In this document: positions 7,226 through 14,488 of the stretch, in pieces | How positions within the stretch are numbered: the stretch's first letter is position 1 | Layout: each line of letters starts with the position of its first letter | Assembly: GCF_040782645.1 (NCBI RefSeq) | Contig: NZ_CP160403.1 | Span: 5,615,001-5,679,000 of the forward strand | DNA length: 64,000 bases | Source: Streptomyces sp. HUAS ZL42 | Lineage (GTDB): Bacteria; Actinomycetota; Actinomycetes; Streptomycetales; Streptomycetaceae | Direction of reading: 5' to 3' | Position numbers and translations under genes: made by a program | Notes under the pieces: model-generated | Seen by the model: the letters and a program-made list of their open reading frames with translations, nothing else | Database searches by the model: none | What the model was told of the DNA's origin: nothing

Positions 7226-10123
7226 ATGGTGACGTTTGCACAGGCGCAGGAGCGCGCGGAAGAGTGGATCAACGGGGATGTTCCGGCGTACCAGCATCGT
7301 GAGGTGCGGGTACGGGAGTTCGAGCTGGGTTTCGTGGTGTGGGGAGAGGACCGTGCGGACGGGCCGCGTTCGGACGGGGGTGGGCAGCGGCTGGTGATCG
7401 CCCGGGACAGCGGGGAGGCCACGTTGTGGCCCGCGCTGCCGGTGGGTGAGGTGATCCGCCGGTACGAGGAGGAGTACGGCGGTCCGGACGGCGGGGCTGA
7501 GCCGGCGCAGGCGCCCGCGGCTCGGGTGGATCTGAACCAGACGTCGTTCTTGTTGTCTCCGCCGGAGTGGTTGCAGGAGGCGGCGGACAAGCTGGGGATT
7601 CCGGATCGGCGGTCCGGTGCCGGGGCGTCGTCGGGGGGCGGTTCGTCGCTTCCCGAGACGCAGGGTGGGGTGCCGGCGGGGGCGGGTTCCGCTGGTGCCG
7701 GTGCGGATTCGGGTGCGCCTGGCGTGCCTGCCGGGGCTACGCCCTGGGCCGGTACGGACACCAATGCGGACGCCGGTGAGGACCGTTCCGTGCCGTTGCC
7801 GGCGACGGTGTTCGCGCCTCAGTTGAGCGATGCCGACGCCGCGCTTCCGCCGGACGCCCAGACGGCGTTGATGGAGGGCGGCAGCCAGCTTCCGCCGACG
7901 GCGGTGGCGCCGGCGATGGACGCGCCGGGCGTGCCGAAGGCGCCGGGTGCGCCGGGTGGTCCGGGTGCGTCAGGGACTTCGGGGGCGCCGGGGACTTCGG
8001 GGGCGCCCGGTGTTCCGGGTGCTGCGGGTGCGCCTGTGCCGGGCGTCCCGCAGGGCAGTGCGCCTCCGCCTCCGCCCGCACCTTCGCCGGGTGCGCGGTC
8101 CTACGGCTATCCGCAGGGTCCGGGTGCTCCGGGTGCTCCGGGTGGGCCCGGTACTCCGCATCCTCCGCACGCGCCGGGTGCGCCGTCGTACGGCTATCCG
8201 CAGGGCCCGGGTGCTCCGGGTGCTCCGGGTGGGCCGGTGGTGTCGCAGGGGAGCACGCCTCCTCCCGCTCCGGGTGCACCGTCGTACGGCTATCCGCAGG
8301 CGCCGGGCGGTCCGGGTGCCGTGCCGGCCGGTGGTCCGCAGGGCACGCCTCCGCCTCCGGCCGGTCCGAACGCGCCGGGGCGGCCGCTCGCGCCGAATGC
8401 CGGGGAGATCGCCGACGCCGCGACCAGCAAGGCGGCTCCGCCGCGTCGTGGGCGGGGTGCGGGTGCGAACCCGCCGCCTCCGCCGGGTGCGCCGGGGGCT
8501 CCGGGCGCGCGCCCGGGAAGTACGCCGCCGCCTCCGCCGTCCGGTCCGGGTGCGCCCGGTACTCCGGCGGGCGGGTATGTGCCGACGCAGCTTGTGTCGG
8601 CACTGAGTCCCGACGGTCCTGGGGGCCCGTCCGGTCCGGGTGCGCCGCAGGGCCCGGGGGCTTCGGGCGCCCCGGGTGCGCCGAACGCGCCTGGCGCGCC
8701 GAATCCGCCTGGTACCCCCGCTCCGCCCGGTGCGCCGAACACGCCCGGTGGTACGCCTCCAGGCGGTGTTCACCATGCCGCCACGATGCTCGCCGACCCG
8801 AGTCGGATGGGCCCGGGCGGGGGCGCTCCGCAGCCTCCGGCCGGCCCGGGTGTGCCGAACGCGCCGGGCGGATCCAACCCGCCGGGCGCGCACGGATCTG
8901 CGGGGGGCGCGTCCGGTGCCGTGCACCATGCGGAGACCGTGCTGGCCGCGCCTTCGGTGGCCGGCCCCGGCGTACCTCCGCCGCCGCCTCCCGCCGCACC
9001 CGGATTCCCGGGCGCACCCGGTGCTCCTGGCGCGCCCGGGGTGGCTGCGGGCGCCCCGCAGCCGATGCCGCCGGGTGCCGTGCCGCCGCCGGGTCAGCCG
9101 GGGCCGGGGCTGCAGCCGCCGGCGTACGGCTATCCGCAGCAGGGTGGCCGGCCGACGGTCGGACCGGGCTATCAGGCCGTGTTGCGCTACCGCGCCCAGG
9201 ACGGTTCCGAGCAGCAGCTGATCCGGCGTTCGGCGCCGGGGACGCCGCACCCGGAGTGGCAGATCTTCCACGAGTTGCGGGCCATGAACGTGCCGCCGGA
9301 CCAGGTGCTGGAGCTGCACACCGAGCTGGAGTCGTGCGAGCTGCCGGGTGCGTACTGTGCGCGGATGATCCGGGAGCAGTGGCCGAAGGCGCGGATCACG
9401 AGCATCGCGCCGTACGGCACGGACCACGCGAGCCGGCAGCAGGGGATGCGGCAACTGCTGGCGCACCAGGGCGAGTTGCACCAGGTGGCCGACGGTCCCG
9501 CGCGTCCCGCGCCGGTGCGGGCGCCGTTGCCGCAGGTGCAGCAGGCGCCGCCGATTCCGCCGGAGGGGATCGGGCAGGAGCTGGCGGCGGCGTTCGGGCC
9601 GGGGGTGTTCCGGTTCGAGCAGGCCGCGGTGTCCCGGCAGGGTGTGCCGCCGATCGTGGCGCACACCCTGGTGGTGGCGGGGCTGCCGGCGGACATGGGT
9701 CCGTTCTTCTGGGCGCAGGCTCAGCCGGGGCGGCCGGTGCCGACGCTGGCGGAGCTGGCGCAGGAGCGCGGGGTGCAGCCGGCCTCGGACGCGGGCTCGT
9801 ACCTCGTCATGGGCAGCGACTTCGGCAAGGCGATCTGTGTGCAGTACGGGACGGCGAACATCGTCGCCGTGCCCGTGGAGGCGGGGCCGGGCGGGGCGCC
9901 CGTACCGCCGCAGTTCGTGAACACGGGTCTGCCGGAGTTCGCTCGCTGCCTGGCGCTGCTCGGGCGGATGTGGCGGCTGCGGTTCGGCCTGAACCAGGAG
10001 CAGGCGGGCCGCTGGACCGTCGATTTCCAGGCCCAGTTGGCCTCCCTCGATCCGGCGGCGCTCGGTTCGCCGGAGAGCTGGTGGTCGGTGCTGCTGGAGC
10101 AGATGTGGGACGGACTGCTGTGA
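7226..10123 (+). CDS. Imm35/YrhB-like – Pro/Gly-rich linker – deaminase – SUKH-4 fusion protein
   Basis: This 965-residue protein has four recognisable parts. Residues 1-90 (TFAQAQERAEEWI ... RLVIARDSGEATLWPALPVGEVIRRYEEEYG) resemble the Imm35/YrhB small immunity fold. Residues about 225-640 are a collagen-like Pro/Gly/Ala linker with repeated SYGYPQGPGAPGAPG units. Residues about 645-760 look like a nucleic-acid deaminase of the XOO_2897 type: H698-T-E700, then C704-ELPGAY-C711 and a following helix. Residues about 770-965 (GIGQELAAAFGPGVFRFE ... FARCLALLGRMWRLRFGLNQEQAG) match SUKH-4. It has no signal peptide or secretion domain. Combining toxin-like and immunity-like domains in one chain suggests a sensor, decoy or self-inhibited effector rather than an exported toxin; that is inference. 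A strong terminator follows. Confidence 0.82.
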   Translation: MVTFAQAQERAEEWINGDVPAYQHREVRVREFELGFVVWGEDRADGPRSDGGGQRLVIARDSGEATLWPALPVGEVIRRYEEEYGGPDGGAEPAQAPAARVDLNQTSFLLSPPEWLQEAADKLGIPDRRSGAGASSGGGSSLPETQGGVPAGAGSAGAGADSGAPGVPAGATPWAGTDTNADAGEDRSVPLPATVFAPQLSDADAALPPDAQTALMEGGSQLPPTAVAPAMDAPGVPKAPGAPGGPGASGTSGAPGTSGAPGVPGAAGAPVPGVPQGSAPPPPPAPSPGARSYGYPQGPGAPGAPGGPGTPHPPHAPGAPSYGYPQGPGAPGAPGGPVVSQGSTPPPAPGAPSYGYPQAPGGPGAVPAGGPQGTPPPPAGPNAPGRPLAPNAGEIADAATSKAAPPRRGRGAGANPPPPPGAPGAPGARPGSTPPPPPSGPGAPGTPAGGYVPTQLVSALSPDGPGGPSGPGAPQGPGASGAPGAPNAPGAPNPPGTPAPPGAPNTPGGTPPGGVHHAATMLADPSRMGPGGGAPQPPAGPGVPNAPGGSNPPGAHGSAGGASGAVHHAETVLAAPSVAGPGVPPPPPPAAPGFPGAPGAPGAPGVAAGAPQPMPPGAVPPPGQPGPGLQPPAYGYPQQGGRPTVGPGYQAVLRYRAQDGSEQQLIRRSAPGTPHPEWQIFHELRAMNVPPDQVLELHTELESCELPGAYCARMIREQWPKARITSIAPYGTDHASRQQGMRQLLAHQGELHQVADGPARPAPVRAPLPQVQQAPPIPPEGIGQELAAAFGPGVFRFEQAAVSRQGVPPIVAHTLVVAGLPADMGPFFWAQAQPGRPVPTLAELAQERGVQPASDAGSYLVMGSDFGKAICVQYGTANIVAVPVEAGPGGAPVPPQFVNTGLPEFARCLALLGRMWRLRFGLNQEQAGRWTVDFQAQLASLDPAALGSPESWWSVLLEQMWDGLL
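7920..9150 (+). repeat. Pro/Gly/Ala-rich coding repeat inside the deaminase/SUKH-4 fusion
   Basis: The stretch encodes a low-complexity chain of GAPGAPG-type triplets with four spaced YGYPQ motifs (near 8100, 8190, 8285 and 9125). DNA runs such as GGTGCTCCGGGTGCTCCGGG recur, so length variation by slippage between strains is likely. The region probably acts as a long flexible or collagen-like spacer. Confidence 0.75.
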
Positions 10124-10161
10124 CGCGGCATCGCCGCTGACGTCGTACATCGATGTCGAAA

Positions 10162-10199
10162 GGCCGGGCCCGGTTGGACCACCGGGCCCGGCCCTTTTC
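10162..10199 (+). terminator. Strong intrinsic terminator after the SUKH-4 fusion gene
   Basis: GGCCGGGCCCGGT (10162-10174) pairs perfectly with ACCGGGCCCGGCC (10181-10193) around a 6-base loop and is followed by CTTTTCT. It ends the 6191-10123 operon. Confidence 0.88.
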
Positions 10200-10326
10200 T
10201 GTGCGCGTCCTGGCCGGGCCTGTGATCTCTGCGCGGAGTGTCGCGTTATGAACATTTCCGTCCGATACATCAAGATGTGCGCCAAATCATCGATTTCGCG
10301 TGCGTTCGGCGGAGAGGGGTTCCAGG

Positions 10327-11199
10327 ATGAGCAGCGCAGCGGTCTCGCCTCATGGCTTCGTGGCCGTACGGGGGCGTGGCTACCGTCCCGAACAGGTCGA
10401 CGCTCATGCCGACGCCCTCTCCCGGGACCGGGACGCCGCCTGGGAACGCGCCGCGCGACTCACCGTGCTCGCCAGGGACATGGAGGCGGAGGCGGAACGG
10501 TGGCGGGAGGCCGTGGCGCAGCTCGCTCCGCAGACGTACGAGTCGCTGGGGGAGCGGGCGCGGCGGCTGTTCCAGCTCGCGGGGGAGGAAGCGGCGCTCG
10601 TGCGCGAAGGCGCGCGGGGCGCGGCGCAGGAGCACCTCGCGCAGGCCGAGTCGTGTGCCCTCGGCGTGCGTGGGGCGGCGCAGGAGTACGCGGACGAACT
10701 CCGCGCGGACGCCGAGGAACGCGCCCGCAGGCGGTTGCTCGCGGCGCGCGCCGAGGCCGACGACATCCGCGTCACCACCCGGCGCGAAGTGAAGGAGAGC
10801 CGCACCGAGGCGCTCGCCGCACTGCGCGAGATGCGGCAGCGCACCACCGCGATGCTCGCCGAGCAGGAGAAGGAGCACGCCGAGCGCTGGGCCGAGGCCG
10901 AACGGGAGGAGGCCGAGCGGGGGGCTGCGCTGGACGCACACCACGTGCACCTGGTGGCGCGCGCCGAGGCGGCACTGTCCGACGCGAAGCAGGCGTTCGC
11001 GGAGGCGGAGGAGTCGGCGCGGCGGTGGCAGGAGGAGGCGCGGGTGCGGGCCGCGGAGCTGCTCGCGGAGGCGCGGGTGCGGGAGGAGGCGATCGCGGGG
11101 GAGACGGAGCGGGTGCTGCGGGAGCACGGGGAGCGGTGGGACGACGTGCGGGCGCAGATGGATTGTGTGCGGGACAGTCTGAGTGCCTTGACGGAGTGA
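10327..11199 (+). CDS. DivIVA-like/FilP-like coiled-coil protein (often annotated cellulose-binding protein)
   Basis: This 290-residue protein is almost all charged helix. The N-terminus HGFVAVRGRGYRPEQVDAHADAL (about 8-30) resembles the short DivIVA membrane/polarity motif. The rest is a continuous Ala/Glu/Arg coiled coil (about 35-285) like the actinobacterial polar-growth proteins Scy and FilP, so a cytoskeletal or tip-complex role is plausible but not shown. The ATG at 10327 has GGAGAGG upstream; an earlier in-frame start at 10300 has none. The last codons (LTE then stop) lie inside the first unit of a tandem GGAGTGAC repeat that runs on for ~180 bases, so changes in repeat number could alter the C-terminus. 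It is a single gene, with a terminator ahead and a convergent symporter gene behind. Confidence 0.85.
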   Translation: MSSAAVSPHGFVAVRGRGYRPEQVDAHADALSRDRDAAWERAARLTVLARDMEAEAERWREAVAQLAPQTYESLGERARRLFQLAGEEAALVREGARGAAQEHLAQAESCALGVRGAAQEYADELRADAEERARRRLLAARAEADDIRVTTRREVKESRTEALAALREMRQRTTAMLAEQEKEHAERWAEAEREEAERGAALDAHHVHLVARAEAALSDAKQAFAEAEESARRWQEEARVRAAELLAEARVREEAIAGETERVLREHGERWDDVRAQMDCVRDSLSALTE

Positions 11200-11382
11200 C
11201 GGAGTGACGGAGTGACGGAGTGACGGGGAGTGCGGAGGGCCGGAGTGACGGAGTGACGGGGAGTGCGGAGGGCCGGAGTGACGGAGTGACGGAGTGACGG
11301 GGAGTGCGGAGGGCCGGAGTGACGGAGTGACGGGGAGTGCGGAGGGCCGGAGTGACGGAGTGACGAGGAGTGCGGAGGGCCG
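11192..11382. repeat. Compound tandem repeat (8-bp and 33-bp units) covering the stop codon of the coiled-coil gene
   Basis: Four copies of CGGAGTGA (11192-11223) lead into five ~33-bp units. Each starts CGGGGAGTGCGGAGGGC (CGAGGAG in the last) and ends CGGAGTGACGGAGTGA, beginning at 11224, 11257, 11298, 11331 and 11364. One extra 8-mer sits between units two and three. The array fills most of the gap between two convergent genes. No CRISPR-like spacers are present. Confidence 0.95.
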
Positions 11383-11431
11383 GTCTTGAGCCCGCACGTC
11401 GGCCTGTGCGGGTGGGTGGGCGCAGCTCGTA

Positions 11432-13078
11432 TCAACTCCCTTTCCGCACCGCCCCCGCCAGAATCCACCCCTCCACCGCCTCGTACTGCCGGCGCTGTTC
11501 CTCTGCCTTCTCCCGGCCGGAGGCCACGGTGCCCAGCCAGCCGAAGGCGAAGCCGAGGGGGATGGTGACCAGGCCCGTCGTCGTGAACGGGAACCAGTTG
11601 AAGTCGGCGTCGGGGAAGGCGGAGGCGGGTGAGCCGGAGACGAGGTTCGTGCCCGGCATCAGCAGCAGGACGGCGAGGGAGCCGCCGATCAGAGTGCACA
11701 GCAGGCCTGTCCGGGTGTAGCGGCGCCAGAAGAGGCTGTAGACGAGGGCGGGTGCGAGGGCGGACGCGCCGAGGCAGAAGGAGAAGGTCACCAGGGGCTG
11801 CAGGCTGCGGTGCTGGACCAGCGTGGCCAGGAAGACCGCCAGGACGCCGACGGCCAGGGCGGAGAGGCGGGCGAGGAGCATTTCGCGGCGCGGGGACATC
11901 TCCCGCACGCGGGCCGCGAACACGTCGTGGGCGAGGGAGTTGGCGCAGGCGAGGATCATTCCGGCGACCGAGGCGAGCACGGTCAGGAAGATGGCCGTGG
12001 TGACGGTCGTGAACAGGAGGGTTTCCGCCGTCGACACGTCGGGACCGAAGGCCGCGCGCGAGCCCAGCAGGTACGCCGTGTTGCCCTGCGGGTCGGCCTG
12101 CGCGATGACCGCCCGGCCGATCAGGGCGGTGGCGCCGAACCCGATCACCGTGATGACCAGCACGAACACGGCCACGCTCGACACCGCCCAGGACATCGAC
12201 CGGCGCACCTGGCGGGCGCTGGAGGCGGTGTACATGCGCATCGTGACGTGGGGGAGGCAGGCGCCGCCGAGGACGACGGTGAGTTCCGAGGTGATCATGT
12301 CGAGGCGCGGGCTCGCCCCGCCCGTGAACTGCAGGCCCGACTGCAGGAAGGCCGGTCCGACCCCGCTCTGTTCGGCCGCCGCGTCGAACAGGGCGCCCGG
12401 GTTCCAGTCGAAGCGGTTCATGATCAGTACGGCGACGACGGCGCCCGAACCGACCAGCATGACGATCTTCAGGATCTGGATCAGGGCGGTGCCCTTCATG
12501 CCGCCGATCGCCGCGTAACTGATCATCAGCGCGCCCATCCCGATGATGCAGGCCGTCTTCACCGAGTCGCCGGAGAAGCCCAGGATGAAGGCGAGCAGTT
12601 GTCCGGTGCCGGCGAGCTGTACCAGCATCATCGGCAGGAGCGCGGCCAGCGTGACCGCGCACGCGGCGATGCGCGCACCGCGCCCCGGCATACGGCGTGC
12701 GAGGGCGTCCCCCATGGTGAACCGGCCTGCGTTGCGCAGGGGTTCGGCCAGCAGGAACATCAGCAGCATCAGCGACAGCGCCGTACTGAGGGCGAGGACG
12801 ATGCCGTCGTAGCCGCACAGCGCGATCACACCGCCCGTGCCCAGCACGGTGGCCGCGGATATGTAGTCGCCGGCGATCGCCAGGCCGTTGCGCAGGGGGG
12901 ACAGGGAGCGGTAGCCGGTGTAGAACTCGTCGAGGTCGTCGCGGTCCGGGCCGGTCATCACGCACAGCAGCAGCGTGATCGTGGCGACGGCCGTGAAGGC
13001 CACCAGGGACATCGTCTGCGCGTCGCCGCTGAACTCCGTGATCGTGGCGGCCGCCCGGATCGCGCCGGGCTGCGTCAT
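11432..13078 (-). CDS. Sodium:solute symporter (cation/acetate ActP-like)
   Basis: This 548-residue inner-membrane protein has about 13 hydrophobic helices and fits the SSS family; it probably takes up acetate or another short monocarboxylate with Na+. Family-like segments are DEFYTGYRSLSPLRNGLAIAGDYISAATVLG near the N-terminus, GRFTMGDALARR, YAAIGGMKGTALIQILKI, and VLGGACLPHVTMRMYTASSARQVRRSMSWA. The ATG at 13078 overlaps the stop of the DUF485 gene by 4 bases (ATGA), a coupled pair typical of yjcH-actP. The larger open frame beginning at 13438 is read-through in another frame of that partner. The substrate is inferred from this pairing; the residues that set specificity cannot be judged by eye. 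The C-terminal tail is hydrophilic, with a RREKAEEQ-like stretch. Confidence 0.92.
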   Translation of the reverse strand: MTQPGAIRAAATITEFSGDAQTMSLVAFTAVATITLLLCVMTGPDRDDLDEFYTGYRSLSPLRNGLAIAGDYISAATVLGTGGVIALCGYDGIVLALSTALSLMLLMFLLAEPLRNAGRFTMGDALARRMPGRGARIAACAVTLAALLPMMLVQLAGTGQLLAFILGFSGDSVKTACIIGMGALMISYAAIGGMKGTALIQILKIVMLVGSGAVVAVLIMNRFDWNPGALFDAAAEQSGVGPAFLQSGLQFTGGASPRLDMITSELTVVLGGACLPHVTMRMYTASSARQVRRSMSWAVSSVAVFVLVITVIGFGATALIGRAVIAQADPQGNTAYLLGSRAAFGPDVSTAETLLFTTVTTAIFLTVLASVAGMILACANSLAHDVFAARVREMSPRREMLLARLSALAVGVLAVFLATLVQHRSLQPLVTFSFCLGASALAPALVYSLFWRRYTRTGLLCTLIGGSLAVLLLMPGTNLVSGSPASAFPDADFNWFPFTTTGLVTIPLGFAFGWLGTVASGREKAEEQRRQYEAVEGWILAGAVRKGS

Positions 13079-13527
13079 CGGACGGCCTCCCGCTTGGCGT
13101 CCACCTCGGCCTGTCTGCGGATGCGGTCGGCGAGCGGGTCGACGCGACGGCGGGCCGTGTGTTCGTACAGGGCGATCGCCAGGCAGGTGACGGGCAGTTG
13201 GAGCAGGGCGAGCAGCAGGCCGACGGGCAGTCCGTAGGTGACGCGGCTCGTCATGAACGACGGTGCGAACGCGGACAGGAGCAGGAACAGCGTGAAGTAG
13301 CCGAGCGCGGTGAGCGTGGCCACGCGCCGCTGCCAGCGGTAGGCGCTGCGCAGGATCCGCAGGTCGCTGTGGTGGCCGAGCGGTTGGCGGCGGGGCGGGC
13401 GCCGCGGCGCGGGTTCCTCCCGCCGCACGGGCTGCCACGGGTACGTCAGATGGGACGGCGACGAGACCGGCGGCACGGCGGGGCGCGGCGGCGGGTACGG
13501 ATATGACGGGGACGGGTCGTAGCTCAT
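13075..13527 (-). CDS. DUF485 (YjcH-like) membrane protein
   Basis: This 150-residue protein has a Pro/Tyr-rich cytosolic N-terminus (SYDPSPSYPYPPPRPAVP), a basic stretch (RRPPRRQPLG), and a DUF485 core with two membrane helices: RVATLTALGYFTLFLLLSAF and YGLPVGLLLALLQLPVTCLAIALYEH. Proteins of this family are encoded directly upstream of ActP-type symporters and probably help their folding or activity. The ATG at 13527 follows AAGGAG by 7 bases. The stop overlaps the symporter start. The ~270 bases upstream are shared with a divergent small gene and must contain both promoters; GTTACCCGCGTTAAC (near 13691) is an imperfect palindrome that may be an operator. Confidence 0.9.
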   Translation of the reverse strand: MSYDPSPSYPYPPPRPAVPPVSSPSHLTYPWQPVRREEPAPRRPPRRQPLGHHSDLRILRSAYRWQRRVATLTALGYFTLFLLLSAFAPSFMTSRVTYGLPVGLLLALLQLPVTCLAIALYEHTARRRVDPLADRIRRQAEVDAKREAVR

Positions 13528-13797
13528 CCCGGTGCTCCTTGCTCGGCTCGGGTCCATGGCGGTGGACCGCAGGGAGGTTGGGGGGTGCGGGCCACGCACG
13601 CTACTCGGCCGCTCGAACATGCGCGGGCGTTTCACCAAACTGAGCGGTCGGTATGCGCTTACTACGCCAAAGCCGCGCTGACCTGCGGTGTTACCCGCGT
13701 TAACCGCAAGGCGGGCCCTCCACGTCTGTGTGACACCTGTGGCTTTTGTGAGTCGTGATTCAAGATTTTCGGTTGGGTAAAGAAGTGATCGCCGGTT

Positions 13798-14010
13798 ATG
13801 ACGGAAAGGCAGCCCGGTCCACCGCCGACGGCGTACTCGGTGGAGTTCTACCTGCTGCCGGGCGGATCCGAGTTCCTGTGCGCGATGACCCGCGGTTTCG
13901 AGGAGGAGGAACTGTTCTTCCTCGCCCGGCAGGACGGCAAGCGGCTGCCCGCGGCATTCGTCGTGGAGGCCGTACGGATCGCGGAGTCGGAGCTGAGCGG
14001 CATGTCGTGA
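13798..14010 (+). CDS. Small conserved-looking protein of unknown function
   Basis: This 70-residue acidic protein (MTERQPGPPPTAYSVEFYLL ... RGFEEEELFFLARQDGKRLPAAFVVEAVRIAESELSGMS) has no signal peptide, membrane helix or motif I recognise. It has good Streptomyces third-position bias, and its stop overlaps the GTG of the next gene by GTGA; these are the main reasons to believe it is real. The ribosome site is weak. It may regulate or accompany the small membrane protein that follows. Confidence 0.6.
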   Translation: MTERQPGPPPTAYSVEFYLLPGGSEFLCAMTRGFEEEELFFLARQDGKRLPAAFVVEAVRIAESELSGMS

Positions 14011-14423
14011 CACTGCCCGCCGGCTCTGTCCCCGGGCCCCGCCGGAGCCGCGTGCTTCCGGCGGGGCCCCCGCGTGCGGCCCAACTCCTGCCGCTCTCCC
14101 TGGCGTTCACGGGCCTCGTCCTCGTGCTCGCACTGTCCGACGGTCTGACGTCCTACGGACTCGGTGAGTTGATGGCGCCCTGGCTACTGGTGTGGCTGTG
14201 CGCACTGCTCGCCCTGACGTACGACGGCAGCGCGCGGCACGGCATACGGGCGACGACCTGCGGTGTGCTGGGGTTCGTGCTCGTGGGGTCGTTCAGTCAG
14301 GCCGGTCAGGCCGGGGTGCCCCGGGAGTTCCTGGATGCCGCGGTGCGCATCCTGCTGGGGTTGCCGACGGTCGTGCTGCTGTGTCTGCCGGAGGCGTCGG
14401 CCTGGTTCAGGCGGGCGAAGTGA
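14007..14423 (+). CDS. Small integral membrane protein of unknown function
   Basis: This 138-residue protein starts at a GTG overlapping the upstream stop (GTGA), so translation is probably coupled. After a short basic, Pro-rich leader it has about four membrane helices: LLPLSLAFTGLVLVLALS, LMAPWLLVWLCALLALTYD, TTCGVLGFVLVGSF and ILLGLPTVVLLCLPEASAWF. No family is recognised. The open frame extends upstream to 13755 but overlaps the 70-residue gene completely there, so the later start is preferred. It converges on the DHA2 exporter gene with a 65-base gap. Confidence 0.65.
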   Translation: MTLPAGSVPGPRRSRVLPAGPPRAAQLLPLSLAFTGLVLVLALSDGLTSYGLGELMAPWLLVWLCALLALTYDGSARHGIRATTCGVLGFVLVGSFSQAGQAGVPREFLDAAVRILLGLPTVVLLCLPEASAWFRRAK

Positions 14424-14488
14424 CCGGCCTGACGTGGGGTTCGTGGCGGAGCCGGTGACGCGGGGTCACAACGGTGCGCACCGGTAGG

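Noticed and set aside
7970..10285. A 771-residue Arg-rich minus-strand frame opposite the deaminase/SUKH-4 fusion
   Set aside because: It is the antisense of the Pro/Gly-rich linker; the Arg/Pro-rich composition is explained by that.
11192..11382. Possible CRISPR array
   Set aside because: The units follow one another without unique spacers, and no cas gene is in the window.
13755..14006. Upstream extension of the small membrane protein frame
   Set aside because: It overlaps the 70-residue gene fully and has no ribosome site; the GTGA overlap start is more natural.
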